Under the pieces are notes generated by a model that was not told where the DNA came from, searched no databases, and was given only the letters and a program-made list of their open reading frames with translations. From Lacticaseibacillus paracasei subsp. paracasei (GTDB lineage Bacteria; Bacillota; Bacilli; Lactobacillales; Lactobacillaceae), in assembly GCF_000829035.1 (NCBI RefSeq), contig NZ_AP012541.1:2108001-2172000 (forward strand): a stretch of DNA of 64,000 nucleotides. Reading direction: 5' to 3'. Shown here one piece after another: positions 33,854 through 42,915 of the stretch (the first letter of the stretch is position 1; each line of letters starts with the position of its first letter). The translations under genes and the position numbers were made by a program.

Positions 33854-33894
33854 CTTTGATCAACTGTTGCTTCCTGTCACACTCCCATTTAGCG

Positions 33895-33922
33895 TCGTGA
33901 TAACTCAAGGAGATTATCACGA
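33895..33922. other. Hairpin after the AbrB-membrane gene
   Basis: Perfect 9-base arms TCGTGATAA / TTATCACGA with a 10-base loop CTCAAGGAGA. No T run. Confidence 0.5.
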
Positions 33923-33944
33923 TACCGACTGCTAACCGTTCCAC

Positions 33945-34005
33945 AAAAATGCCCCTAGTACCAACAGATGATTGAGACATCTGCTAGTACTAGGGGCATT
34001 TTTGT
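33945..34005. terminator. Strong bidirectional terminator
   Basis: AAAAATGCCCCTAGTAC ... GTACTAGGGGCATTTTT with inner arms CAGATG/CATCTG. A and T runs on both sides. Confidence 0.92.
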
Positions 34006-34121
34006 GTTAAAAAGCTGGGAAATAATTTTCTATCATCGAAATAATGACCAACGATTTCCCTATTAGAAGAAACTTTTTTCTTAATCCTCATAGAAGATAT
34101 ATGACGATTTTTAAAGATCCC

Positions 34122-34307
34122 AGTGCCAAAGCGGAGCAATCGTAGGCCAGATGGGGCTCAGCCGTGCAAACAACACAGCGACGGTCTGTGGAGCTGATGT
34201 TGTTAGGCGACTTCGAGACCGCGGGCCTTGCGGGCTCGAAGCGCCGGCTCCGCTCTAGCTTCGCGTCGCCACCCATCTGGCCGGAGATTGCGGAGTTTGG
34301 CACGACA
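34122..34307. repeat. Repeat family A, copy A4
   Basis: Full copy in the same orientation as A3, starting AGTGCCAAAGCGGAGCAATC and ending GATTGCGGAGTTTGGCACGA. It lies between two convergent genes, in the otherwise empty gap 33854-34409. Confidence 0.85.
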
Positions 34308-34409
34308 TAGAACTTTTTGCCTAGAGATTTTCCTCAGATAATTCAGAATCGTGGAGCAATCTGAGATGTTTTAAATCAAAAACGTACCTAACTCGGCTCT
34401 TTATTAACA

Positions 34410-36371
34410 TCAAGCCGGTTCAACCGATTCAACCTTCACATCTTCCCGCTGCACCGCGAGCAAATCCGCACCTGCCTGAACCGTGGTATCAGCCGCGACT
34501 GGCTCGATCCGTGCATAAGACTTGCTGTTGGTAATCAGCACAATGGTCGTTGCATCTAGGCCAGCTTTTTTAATAGCTGCTTGATCAAAGGTGCCGAGCA
34601 AGTCGCCTTGGTTGACATGCTGACCGGCTTTGACGGCGACTGTAAACGGTGCACCTTTGAGATTGACGGTATCGATACCTAGGTGAACGAGGATTTCCAT
34701 GCCATCATCTGTCGTTAGGCCGTATGCGTGGCCGGTGTCGGCGACGACGGATAAGGTGCCGGCTTGTGGTGCGTAAACTTTGTTGATGCCGGGTTCGGCA
34801 GGCTTGATAGCCATGCCTTCACCCATCATCCCTGAAGCGAAAACAGGATCGCTGACTTGATCCAACGCAACGGTTTCACCGCCAACCGGTGCATAGCCTT
34901 TGTTGTCACTGACGGTTGAGGAGATCACAGCATTGGCGGTTTCGACATCCCCGTCTGGCGTTAGCACTTCCTTCGGGATCGCAAACGCGTTGGTCGCAAC
35001 AAAGGCCGCGACAACGGTACCAAGTGACACGATGGTATACCATAACAGCGCGTGGCCGTTATAAATGTACATCAGATAAGATGGCACCACTGCAAGGCCA
35101 TACGAGTTAGCAGCGACGTTGAGCATGCTTAAAATCGCAGCGCCAATCCCGGATGTCAAAACGGTGACGATCAATGGCCGAAAGTTGTAGCGGATTAAGA
35201 CCCCAAACAATGTTGGTTCGGAAACTCCGAATAGTTGTGAGGTAAAGGCACCCATTGAAGTTGCTTTAGCCTTGTTGGAACGTGCCCGTAAGAAAATGGC
35301 AAGGGCAACGCCGAGGTTGGCAAAGCCATACATCGCTTCAAGTGTGATCAACGGATTCAAACCGGTTGAAGCAAGCAGCGAAGTTTCGATGGCGATCATG
35401 GTCTGATGAATCCCGATGAGAACCATCAGTGGATAAGCGGCCCCGATCAGGAACCCACCGATTCCAAATGGCAGATGGATCACGGCCTCAACACCGACAA
35501 GCATGCCACTTTCAATAGCGTGGACAATTGGACCGACACCCATGATCATGATGGCGAACGTGACGAGCATCGTCAAGAATGGCGTGAGAATCTGTTCCAA
35601 AACGTTGGGCATGTGACGCCGGAAGAATAGTTCAAGTTTGGCCCCGATAAACCCAGCGACCAAGGCGGTTAACACAGAGCCTTGACTACCAACAACTGGC
35701 AACCAGCCAAACAGCATAATGGCCTTGGCGCTGCCATCAGCAACCGAATACGCATTTGGCAAAATTGGCGAAACCAGCATTAAACCAATGACGATCCCAA
35801 TGATCGGTGTGCCTTTGAAGTAGCGGAAGGTCGACCAGACGATCAAGGCGGGCAAGAAAGCAAAAACGGTATCGGTGAGCACCGAGATTACCGATGTCAG
35901 GCTAGCCGGTATATCGCTTGGGACCGCTCCGAAAAGTTTTAATACTTGCGCATTGGTTGCTGCACTTTTCAGCCCTAAGAACAGACCGGTCGCAGCAATC
36001 ACAGGAATAATTGGAATGAAAATGCCTGATAGCATCGCCATTAATCGCTGTACGACTGTCTTGTGCTCGTTGCTGGTTTTACCGGCAGTGTCGGCGTCGT
36101 CTTTACCATAAATCGCATTCACGGTGCCAAGCTTAGCAATAGCCGCGTAGACATCGTTGACAACGCCGGTGCCGATAATGACCTGATATTGGCCAGAGCC
36201 ATAGAAAACACCTTTGACTTCCGGCAACTTCTCAAGGGCTTTGTCATCAATTGCCTTCCGATCTTTCACCACAAAACGCAGTCGCGTCTGGCAATGGGTC
36301 ACGGAATCGACGTTATTTTCACCAACCAGCTTTAAAATTGCTTTTGCTTCTTCTTCATAGTTTTTAGCCAT
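34410..36371 (-). CDS. PTS alpha-glucoside/sucrose-type IIBCA transporter
   Basis: 653 residues. The IIB domain (1-85) has the phosphorylation site SVTHCQTRLRF. The IIC domain (about 100-460) has GIHQTMIAIETSLLASTG and FGVSEPTLFGVLIRYNFRP. The IIA domain of glucose type (about 510-640) has GMEILVHLGIDTVNLKGAPF with the active His. It imports and phosphorylates a sugar that the adjacent GH13 enzyme then splits. The start at 36371 has GAGGTG 8 bases upstream; an ATG two codons earlier is too close to it. It begins 2 bases after the glucosidase stop. Isomaltose, trehalose-like sugars or sucrose isomers are candidates. Confidence 0.92.
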   Translation of the reverse strand: MAKNYEEEAKAILKLVGENNVDSVTHCQTRLRFVVKDRKAIDDKALEKLPEVKGVFYGSGQYQVIIGTGVVNDVYAAIAKLGTVNAIYGKDDADTAGKTSNEHKTVVQRLMAMLSGIFIPIIPVIAATGLFLGLKSAATNAQVLKLFGAVPSDIPASLTSVISVLTDTVFAFLPALIVWSTFRYFKGTPIIGIVIGLMLVSPILPNAYSVADGSAKAIMLFGWLPVVGSQGSVLTALVAGFIGAKLELFFRRHMPNVLEQILTPFLTMLVTFAIMIMGVGPIVHAIESGMLVGVEAVIHLPFGIGGFLIGAAYPLMVLIGIHQTMIAIETSLLASTGLNPLITLEAMYGFANLGVALAIFLRARSNKAKATSMGAFTSQLFGVSEPTLFGVLIRYNFRPLIVTVLTSGIGAAILSMLNVAANSYGLAVVPSYLMYIYNGHALLWYTIVSLGTVVAAFVATNAFAIPKEVLTPDGDVETANAVISSTVSDNKGYAPVGGETVALDQVSDPVFASGMMGEGMAIKPAEPGINKVYAPQAGTLSVVADTGHAYGLTTDDGMEILVHLGIDTVNLKGAPFTVAVKAGQHVNQGDLLGTFDQAAIKKAGLDATTIVLITNSKSYARIEPVAADTTVQAGADLLAVQREDVKVESVEPA

Positions 36372-36373
36372 GA

Positions 36374-38041
36374 TCATTTCACCTCAATAAGAATCGCTTG
36401 ATAGGGTTGTAAGCTCGTTCCAACGTCCGGGTAATTGTTCAGCCAAACGTGACCGGCTGGTAAGTCAACTACGGCTGACTTCGAGCTAAGATTCACAAAA
36501 ATTTGGACATGTTGCCCGCGGGCATAGGCAATCACGTTGTCGTTGTGTGCATTCAGCGGGGCAAAGTCGCCTTCGATCAAATCGGCGCGCAATGGTGATG
36601 CATTCCGCAGACGGCAGAGCGTTTGATAAAACGTCCAGACCGAATTGGGATCATCGTGTTCTGCCTGCCAGTTCACGCCAGCAGCTTGCTTGGCCAGCGG
36701 CAACCAAGGTTCATGACCAGCGTTGAAGCCGTCATTTTGGCTGTCGTCCCATGGATACGGCGTACGAGCATTGTCACGTGAGCGCCGGTTGACACAGGTA
36801 AGCGCAACGTCTTCGGAGTAGCCTTCTGCCAGTGCACGACGATAGTTGTCGTGCGCGGAAAGATCGTTGAATTGATCAATGTTGGTTCGCACCGCATTGA
36901 CCATGCCGAGTTCTTGGCCTTGATAGATAAACGGACAGCCACGTAAACCGAAGTATAACAGTGCTAAGGCTTTTGCCCCGATCGCATTGCGATATTGCGG
37001 CTCACGGATATACTTGCTTAGGCTTCGCGGTTGATCATGATTTTCAAGGAAATTAGCCCCCCAGCCAACTTTTTGAATTGCCAGCTGGCTTTTGGCAATC
37101 GCCTCGCCAAGCATTTTCGGCGTCCAGTTGGTTTGCTTGAACCACTCAGACCCAGAAGCGACGTCAATATCGGCGTAATGAAAATCAAAAATCATTGAGA
37201 AGTAGCCGTTTTCGCCAATGAAGTCACCGAGTTGATCGTATGCAACGCCGGACGCTTCGCCGATCGTGACGGCATTGGCCGGCTTAAAAGTGGCGGCGTT
37301 CAGCTCTTTGAGGAACTGATCCAGACCCGGTCGATTTTCCGTTTTGCGCTTAACTTTGCCTAACCCATCGCTGCCATCTGGCGTGATGGAAGCAAAATCC
37401 TGATCCTTTTTGATAAACGTAATGGCGTCGACCCGGAATCCGGCGAGACCTTTGGCTAGCCACCAGTTGATCATGCTATAAATGGCTTGCCGCAACTTCG
37501 GACTTTCCCAATTCAGGTCCGGTTGTTGTGGGGAAAAGACGTGGTGATAATAGGTGTTGGGCTCACCGGGAACCGCTGTCCATGACGAGCCAGCGCCGAA
37601 GTTTGAGCGCCAGTTGTTCGGCGGCTGACCATCATGACCTTGGCGGAAAATATAGAAGTCTCGATATGGTGAGTCCGGATCCTTGAGCGCCGCTTGAAAC
37701 CACCGGTGCTGATCGGACGTATGGTTGACCACCAAATCCATTACCACTTTGATACCGAGATCTTTGGCAGTTGCCATGAGCTGATCAAAGTCAGCCATGG
37801 TCCCAAAGCGCGGATCAATCGCCTGATAGTCGGCAATGTCATAACCATTGTCAACCATGGGGCTCTTATAAACCGGCGACAACCAAATCGTGGTAATGCC
37901 TAATTCTTTTAACTTCGGTAATTCGGCAGTGATGCCAGGCAGATCGCCTATGCCGTCATTATTGCTATCTTTGAATGAGGCCGGATAGATTTGGTAGAAA
38001 ATTTCTTGTTGCCACCAAGTACGGCTAGTTTCGTTCGTCAT
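36374..38041 (-). CDS. Oligo-1,6-glucosidase/alpha-glucosidase, GH13
   Basis: 555 residues. GH13 barrel with the conserved regions DLVVNHTSDQH, FRVDAITFI (nucleophile Asp), TIGEASG (acid/base Glu) and NFLENHDQPRS (third Asp). It has the start WWQQEIFYQIYPASFKDSNNDGIGDLPGI trait of the oligo-1,6-glucosidase and trehalose-6-phosphate hydrolase subfamily. It likely hydrolyses the phosphorylated disaccharide imported by the neighbouring PTS. ATG with GGAGG upstream. Preceded by a promoter whose spacer contains a LacI-type operator. Confidence 0.93.
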   Translation of the reverse strand: MTNETSRTWWQQEIFYQIYPASFKDSNNDGIGDLPGITAELPKLKELGITTIWLSPVYKSPMVDNGYDIADYQAIDPRFGTMADFDQLMATAKDLGIKVVMDLVVNHTSDQHRWFQAALKDPDSPYRDFYIFRQGHDGQPPNNWRSNFGAGSSWTAVPGEPNTYYHHVFSPQQPDLNWESPKLRQAIYSMINWWLAKGLAGFRVDAITFIKKDQDFASITPDGSDGLGKVKRKTENRPGLDQFLKELNAATFKPANAVTIGEASGVAYDQLGDFIGENGYFSMIFDFHYADIDVASGSEWFKQTNWTPKMLGEAIAKSQLAIQKVGWGANFLENHDQPRSLSKYIREPQYRNAIGAKALALLYFGLRGCPFIYQGQELGMVNAVRTNIDQFNDLSAHDNYRRALAEGYSEDVALTCVNRRSRDNARTPYPWDDSQNDGFNAGHEPWLPLAKQAAGVNWQAEHDDPNSVWTFYQTLCRLRNASPLRADLIEGDFAPLNAHNDNVIAYARGQHVQIFVNLSSKSAVVDLPAGHVWLNNYPDVGTSLQPYQAILIEVK

Positions 38042-38078
38042 GACTATATCCTCCAGTTAGCTAATGCTGTTGTATGAA

Positions 38079-38106
38079 AATATGGTATCGATTCCATATG
38101 AGGCAA
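38079..38106 (-). promoter_or_regulatory. Promoter with LacI-type operator for the glucosidase-PTS genes
   Basis: TTGCCT (38101-38106) and CATATT (38079-38084) with a 16-base spacer. The near-perfect palindrome ATATGGTATCGATTCCATAT (38080-38099, one mismatch) fills the spacer and -10. The same motif stands before the repressor gene. Confidence 0.7.
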
Positions 38107-38115
38107 AAAGAAAAC

Positions 38116-39117
38116 TCAGGCGCTTTGCCTGATTTTCAACGATAAGTGCAAGGTTGGTTGCGTATCTTGGGCGACTTGTCGGCCCAACCCTTTTAACAAC
38201 TCGTGCGTCGCCGCCGCTGCCATCGAAGCAACAGGCTGATGCACCGTCGTCAGCGGGATTTTGGCAAAAGGCGCAAACGGCTGATCGTCATATCCCATAA
38301 CTGCGATGTCATTAGGTACCTTCACGTCGGCAGCCAACAGACTGTCAATCACGCCGACTGCGACCTCATCCGAGTTAGTAAACACGGCATCCGGCCGCAC
38401 ATTCGGCGCCAAGCTTGCGAGCTGCTTGCCAACTGCCTGCCCTTCTTTGGCTGTGTGAATTTGACCAAATAGTAAATCTTGCGCCACTAAAAGCTGATGT
38501 GCCTGCATAAAGTCTAAAAACGCTTGTGTGCGACTTTGTCCATGGTGAGCGCCGCTGATGGTGCCACCGCTGACATACGCAAACCGGCGATGGCCTTGAT
38601 TGAATAAATAGTCGAGTGCATCACGGGTCGCCTGATAATGTGGCAATACCAGCGAAGTAGCCCCGGGGATCTTGACATCGGCATTCACAACCACAACTCG
38701 CCCCGGAAAGGCCTTCGCAACTGCTGCAACTCGATCAGGGGCTTCAACTGAAGCTAAAATGACGCCGTCCAATTCGCGACTTTTCAGCTGCTTGAGAAAC
38801 CGTTCTTCGGCCTCGGGATCATCATATGTCTGGGTAATCATCACTTGGTAGCCGTGGGCATGTAGTTCCCGTTCAATCGCATCGAACAAGCCAGCAAAAA
38901 ACGGATTGGTCACGCGGGATACCAGAACCCCGATGTTGCCAGTGGCTTGAGCGCGCAATGATGTGGCGGCCGCACTCGGCGTATAGCCCAACTGATGAAT
39001 TGCTTTTTCGATCCGCGTACGCTTTTCAGCGGAGATGTAGGGATGATGATTCAGATAGCGCGAAACCGTGGTCACGCCAACCCCTGCTGCTTTAGCAATT
39101 TCACTAATCGTCGCCAT
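38116..39117 (-). CDS. LacI-family repressor of the alpha-glucoside operon
   Basis: 333 residues. N-terminal helix-turn-helix ATISEIAKAAGVGVTTVSRYL with the hinge helix LGYTPSAAATSLR. It is followed by a periplasmic-binding-protein-like effector domain (IGVLVSRVTNPFFAGLFDAIE, DAVFTNSDEVAVGVI, DIAVMGYDDQPFA). Start at 39117 with AAGGAG 9 bases upstream; the ATG three codons earlier touches the ribosome site. First gene of the operon repressor-glucosidase-PTS. Operators of the same sequence lie at its own promoter and before the glucosidase, so autorepression and substrate induction are likely. Confidence 0.93.
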   Translation of the reverse strand: MATISEIAKAAGVGVTTVSRYLNHHPYISAEKRTRIEKAIHQLGYTPSAAATSLRAQATGNIGVLVSRVTNPFFAGLFDAIERELHAHGYQVMITQTYDDPEAEERFLKQLKSRELDGVILASVEAPDRVAAVAKAFPGRVVVVNADVKIPGATSLVLPHYQATRDALDYLFNQGHRRFAYVSGGTISGAHHGQSRTQAFLDFMQAHQLLVAQDLLFGQIHTAKEGQAVGKQLASLAPNVRPDAVFTNSDEVAVGVIDSLLAADVKVPNDIAVMGYDDQPFAPFAKIPLTTVHQPVASMAAAATHELLKGLGRQVAQDTQPTLHLSLKIRQSA

Positions 39118-39133
39118 TCCTTGCATCTCCTTT

Positions 39134-39184
39134 ATATGGAATCGATTTCATAGACGAGTATACAGCGCTTTCAAGAAATGTCAA
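39134..39184 (-). promoter_or_regulatory. Promoter, operator and cre-like site of the LacI gene
   Basis: TTGACA (39179-39184) and TATACT (39157-39162) with a 16-base spacer. The operator ATATGGAATCGATTTCATAG (39134-39153) covers the predicted start of transcription. The spacer reads TTGAAAGCGCTGTA, close to the cre consensus, so CcpA control is also likely. Confidence 0.75.
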
Positions 39185-39214
39185 GCATTGATTAAAGCTT
39201 TCGGCTACGGTCCC

Positions 39215-39400
39215 ATGCCGTGCCAAACTCCGCAATCTCCGGCCAGATGGGGTGGCGACGCGTAGCTAGAGCGGTGACGGCGCTTCGAGCCCAAAGACCG
39301 GTCTCGAAGTCGCCTAACAACATCAGCTCCAGAGATCGTCGCTGTGTTGTTTGCACGGCTGAGCCCCATCTGGCCTACGATTGCTCCGTCTTGACACTGA
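39215..39400. repeat. Repeat family A, copy A5
   Basis: Full copy in the orientation of A1, from GTGCCAAACTCCGCAATCTC to GCCTACGATTGCTCCGTC. It lies between the LacI promoter and the ISL3 element. Confidence 0.85.
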
Positions 39401-39461
39401 TATCTTGAAACTCTCAGTAAATTATCCATGAAAAAAAGCAAACAATTGCCCGCTGTATAGG

Positions 39462-40936
39462 AAATTGTGGGTCTACACTTTCTGGTGTTGAGAAATAATC
39501 AACACTGAACGTGTAGGCCCTTTTTGGATAACGCAAAAAGACACCTACTCAGTGTCCATGCTATGCTTGTTAGCGTCGAAACCAAAAGCAAGCGAGGTTA
39601 TGAGTAAATGTCCCAATACGATCCTACACTGTCCGTCCTTGGAATACCAGACCATAATATCAAAGTTGCCTTTGTTCGTCATGAATATCGCGGCAACGGG
39701 GTACGTCGCCGCCAGTATCATGTGATTGATGCCGAGCTGACTTACCGGTTAACCCGGTGCCCACTGTGTGGCTTTGAGGCCTTGCACCCTAACGGGTTTT
39801 ATACGGCCCACGTGCGCGTCCTCAATGGGGTTGAAATGCCGACAGTCATTGACTTGCACAAGCAACGATGGCGCTGTCATAACTGTTACCACACAGTCAG
39901 TGCCAAGACGCCACTCGTGCAACCCAACCACACGATCGCCACTCACATGACAGAGCGAATCATGAAGTTAGCGCATGAACGGTTGCCAGTCAAAACCATC
40001 GCCCGTATTATCGGAATCTCAGCCTCCTCGGTTCAACGGATCATTGACCAAAATCTCAAACTCCGACCGGCTCGCCGGCTGCCCACGCGACTCTGCTTTG
40101 ATGAGTTCCGTTCTACTCATGGCATGATGTCGTTTATCTGTCTTGATGCCGATTCACATCGTCTGATTGCCTTGCTTGGTGATCGATTCAACCGCACGAT
40201 TAAAAACTTCTTCATCGCTCATTATTCACTCGCTGAACGCACTCGGGTCCAGACGGTCACCATGGACATGAATGCAGCTTATCAGACGATTATTCATGAG
40301 GTTTTCCCCAAGGCCCAAGTCGTCATTGATCGGTTCCATATCATTCAACTTGCGGCTCGTGCCCTTGATCAGGTACGCGTCCAAGCGCTCAAACAGCTTG
40401 ATGACAAACACAGCCGTCCTTATAAGATCATGAAGACAAACTGGCGGCTTTTTCATCAAACTGCGCCTGACGCTAAACACAAACAGTTCCTGTTTGGTTT
40501 GAATGAATACGTCACGCAACAGGAGGCCATCGATATCGCACTTGATACTGAGCCCAAGCTCAAGCAAACCTACGAGACCTACTTAGCGCTTCATGATGCC
40601 TTGATGGTGAAGAAACATCCCACGGAACTGGCAAACCTGTTAGCTACTTACGAGCCAAACGGTACGGCAATGGACATGACGATCGCGACGCTTAAGCGAC
40701 ACAAAGTCGCTGTTCTCGCCGCTGTCACCAGCCCTTATTCCAACGGTCCGATCGAAGGGGTTAACCGCCTCATCAAGTCACTCAAACGATCCTGTTTTGG
40801 CTTCAAGAATCAGCTGAACTTCTTCAAACGAATCTACCAAATCACGGCATAACATGACAAAGACGGCTCCCCAAATGGAGAACCGCCTCAAATGATAAAT
40901 TTATTCTTCAACACCAGTTGACGTAGAGCCGAAATT
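39462..40936 (+). mobile_element. ISL3-family insertion sequence
   Basis: A complete transposase gene is bounded by imperfect inverted repeats. The left end carries AATTGTGGGTCTACAC and CTGGTGTTGAGAAATA. The right end, read on the other strand, has AATTTCGGCTCTACGTC and CTGGTGTTGAAGAATA. The outer ends are estimates to within a few bases. It is inserted 45-50 bases beyond the scrB stop. Confidence 0.88.
39608..40852 (+). CDS. ISL3-family transposase
   Basis: 414 residues, intact. Zinc-finger-like N-terminus (CPLCGFEALHPNG, then CHNCYHTV), helix-turn-helix around TIARIIGISASSVQRIID and the catalytic core. In the core, LCFDEF gives the first Asp, VTMDMNAAYQ and VVIDRFHIIQ follow, and SNGPIEGVNRLIKSLKR carries the catalytic Glu. 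All expected catalytic residues appear present, so the element may be active. ATG with a weak AGCGAGG site upstream. Confidence 0.95.
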   Translation: MSQYDPTLSVLGIPDHNIKVAFVRHEYRGNGVRRRQYHVIDAELTYRLTRCPLCGFEALHPNGFYTAHVRVLNGVEMPTVIDLHKQRWRCHNCYHTVSAKTPLVQPNHTIATHMTERIMKLAHERLPVKTIARIIGISASSVQRIIDQNLKLRPARRLPTRLCFDEFRSTHGMMSFICLDADSHRLIALLGDRFNRTIKNFFIAHYSLAERTRVQTVTMDMNAAYQTIIHEVFPKAQVVIDRFHIIQLAARALDQVRVQALKQLDDKHSRPYKIMKTNWRLFHQTAPDAKHKQFLFGLNEYVTQQEAIDIALDTEPKLKQTYETYLALHDALMVKKHPTELANLLATYEPNGTAMDMTIATLKRHKVAVLAAVTSPYSNGPIEGVNRLIKSLKRSCFGFKNQLNFFKRIYQITA

Positions 40937-40983
40937 GTTTGCCCTTATTTGATATCTGTAACCTATGTGCCACCATGTTACGA

Positions 40984-42462
40984 TCAAAGACCGCCATTAT
41001 CCTTTTTAAGATTCCATGACACAACATCACTGGCCGCTGACGGTGGGGTGATGCGTGCCGCGGTGGGTGCTTCATTGCCAAAGAAGCGACCGGAGACAAC
41101 GCGGTAGCCTTGGTCAATGAATAATTCGAACACGGATACATCAATGAACAAGCGGACTTCAACTGTTTTCCCAGCTGGAAAGCCGAACTGGCGCAAACTG
41201 CCGCCATTATTGCGATTTTCGCGCTGAATCATCCCCTGCCCGCTATCAGAGTCGAGATGAATCAGCAACTGATCATGGTCCCCATCAGGCAGATGAATCG
41301 TTGTCTTTTGACCTGCCGCAAGCGTGAAGGCTAGTTCAAAGGCGCCTTCCAAGTTGGTAACGGTCCACTCATCATCATGCTGCTGAATGACCGGTAGATC
41401 TTCCACCGCCGTCTCCCGCAGACTTTTGATAGCCGGGTGCGGATAGAGGCAAACGTGATCATCACGCAGCGTCAATTGGCGCACATAACTCAAGACCCCG
41501 GCCCAACCATCATCATCTGTTGGGTAGGTGGTATCTGGCAAGCCGAGCCATGAAATCGCCAAGGTGCCATCATCATTTGTATTCGCCAGACGAGTCGCAT
41601 AAAAGTCAAAACCCTTGTCAATGTTTTGCAGCCGCTGGTGGGTTAAGTTACCAGTTGCCGGATCAAAGTTATCGGCCACAAGGGCAATGTTAGGATAGAC
41701 ATTTTCATATTCGAAAAAGTCCTGATCGAGGCCTTGTGGGCAGTATACTAGGACCACTTTGCCATTGATGAACGTGATGTTCGGGCACTCAACCATGTAA
41801 CCGCAAAATTCATCAGGAATACTTAGCGGTGCCACAAACCGCCAGCTCTTGTCGGTCTGCTTGGCATAAAGCAGAATGGCGCCGGTGTGATCTGGACGCT
41901 GGCCGCCAATCAGGACATAGGTCTGGCCTTCATAGTTAAACAAGAATGGGTCGCGGAACTCCTGGGTGTAGCCAGTAGGCGGTGTTAGGATTAATGGCTT
42001 CGGATCCTTGAACAACCGGCCATCAGCGCCGAGAACGGCCCCTAGCTGGGTGCTATGCCGATGCCACTGATCATCCCGCGCATTGCCGGTATACATCAAG
42101 CGCAACGTGCCGTGTGTCACCAACGCTGATCCTGTGTAAGCCCCATGCGAGTCATACTCGTTATCTGGCAATAGATCGCCTGGCACCCGGCGCCAGTTAA
42201 ACAAATCCTTCGACACCGCATGCGCCCACGACTTCAGGCCATGGACCGGGCCAAACGGAAATTGTTGATAATAAAGGTGCCATTTGTTGTTGAAAAAGTT
42301 CAAGCTGCACGGGTCATTGATTAAACCAGTATCTGGTTGAACATGCGTCTTTGTCCGCCATTTACTCGCAGCAACCTGAGCCTTCAACTTCATAATATAA
42401 TCAGGCGCCCAGGACGAATACGGCTGATACCGCGCCGCCGTACTCCAAGTTGCTTCTTTCAT
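40984..42462 (-). CDS. scrB: Sucrose-6-phosphate hydrolase / beta-fructosidase, GH32
   Basis: 492 residues. GH32 signatures in order: GLINDPCS (nucleophile Asp), FRDPF and VECPN (acid/base Glu). The C-terminal beta-sandwich ends with VEVRLFIDVSVFELFID. It cleaves sucrose-6-phosphate to glucose-6-phosphate and fructose. No signal peptide, so intracellular. ATG with GAGGTGG upstream and a good own promoter. Downstream an ISL3 element is inserted before any terminator, so genes that once followed may have been lost. A fructan-derived substrate is also possible. Confidence 0.92.
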   Translation of the reverse strand: MKEATWSTAARYQPYSSWAPDYIMKLKAQVAASKWRTKTHVQPDTGLINDPCSLNFFNNKWHLYYQQFPFGPVHGLKSWAHAVSKDLFNWRRVPGDLLPDNEYDSHGAYTGSALVTHGTLRLMYTGNARDDQWHRHSTQLGAVLGADGRLFKDPKPLILTPPTGYTQEFRDPFLFNYEGQTYVLIGGQRPDHTGAILLYAKQTDKSWRFVAPLSIPDEFCGYMVECPNITFINGKVVLVYCPQGLDQDFFEYENVYPNIALVADNFDPATGNLTHQRLQNIDKGFDFYATRLANTNDDGTLAISWLGLPDTTYPTDDDGWAGVLSYVRQLTLRDDHVCLYPHPAIKSLRETAVEDLPVIQQHDDEWTVTNLEGAFELAFTLAAGQKTTIHLPDGDHDQLLIHLDSDSGQGMIQRENRNNGGSLRQFGFPAGKTVEVRLFIDVSVFELFIDQGYRVVSGRFFGNEAPTAARITPPSAASDVVSWNLKKDNGGL

Positions 42463-42494
42463 GAACTTACCACCTCGTTTGAAATGTTACCCCC

Positions 42495-42522
42495 ATCATA
42501 TATGAGTTAGGGGCAATGTCAA
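42495..42522 (-). promoter_or_regulatory. Promoter of scrB
   Basis: TTGACA (42517-42522) and TATGAT (42495-42500) with a 16-base spacer, 33 bases upstream of the scrB start. Confidence 0.75.
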
Positions 42523-42570
42523 TGAAGACAGATAAACAGGTTTCTGAAATCTTGATGCAATCATTTTTGG

Positions 42571-42766
42571 GAGGGCTGGTTGACCACCGAAAAGACGAGG
42601 TGGCGCCGCGGTGATCCGCGAAGCTAGCGTGGTGGGCACGGACTTTGAGCCAACGGGCAAATCCGGCACGCTGGCTCAAAACTCGGCCTTCTCCTAAAGC
42701 AGGCAGCCCATCTGCTTTAGGAAAATCTCACCACTGAGCCCATCGCCGCGGAATCAGCTCAGGCTA
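42571..42766 (+). repeat. Repeat family B, copy B4
   Basis: Same orientation and plan as B2: ACTTTGAGCCAACG / GGCTCAAAAC arms, a hairpin CTAAAGCAGG/CTGCTTTAGG, and the end GAGCCCATCGCCGCGGAAT. It lies upstream of the scrB promoter. Confidence 0.8.
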
Positions 42767-42827
42767 GCGGATAAATCGCTGCCCAAGATAGATCCTGAAA
42801 AGCGATCCGCAACAAACAAACTTGATG

Positions 42828-42863
42828 CAAAAAATCCGCAGCTTAGGCCGCGGATTTTTGATT
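42828..42863. terminator. Bidirectional terminator
   Basis: AAAAATCCGC, loop, GCGGATTTTT. Between B4 and the small frame at 42915. It ends no obvious gene on the plus strand. Confidence 0.75.
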
Positions 42864-42892
42864 GGCCGATCGGAGGGTGGCCGATCAGCGAT

Positions 42893-42915
42893 TTTTTACT
42901 TTGGAGGAGTAAAAA
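42893..42915 (+). other. Hairpin holding a ribosome site in its loop
   Basis: TTTTTACT (42893-42900) and AGTAAAAA (42908-42915) pair perfectly around the loop TTGGAGG. The last A is the first base of the ATG of the 24-codon frame. Confidence 0.6.
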
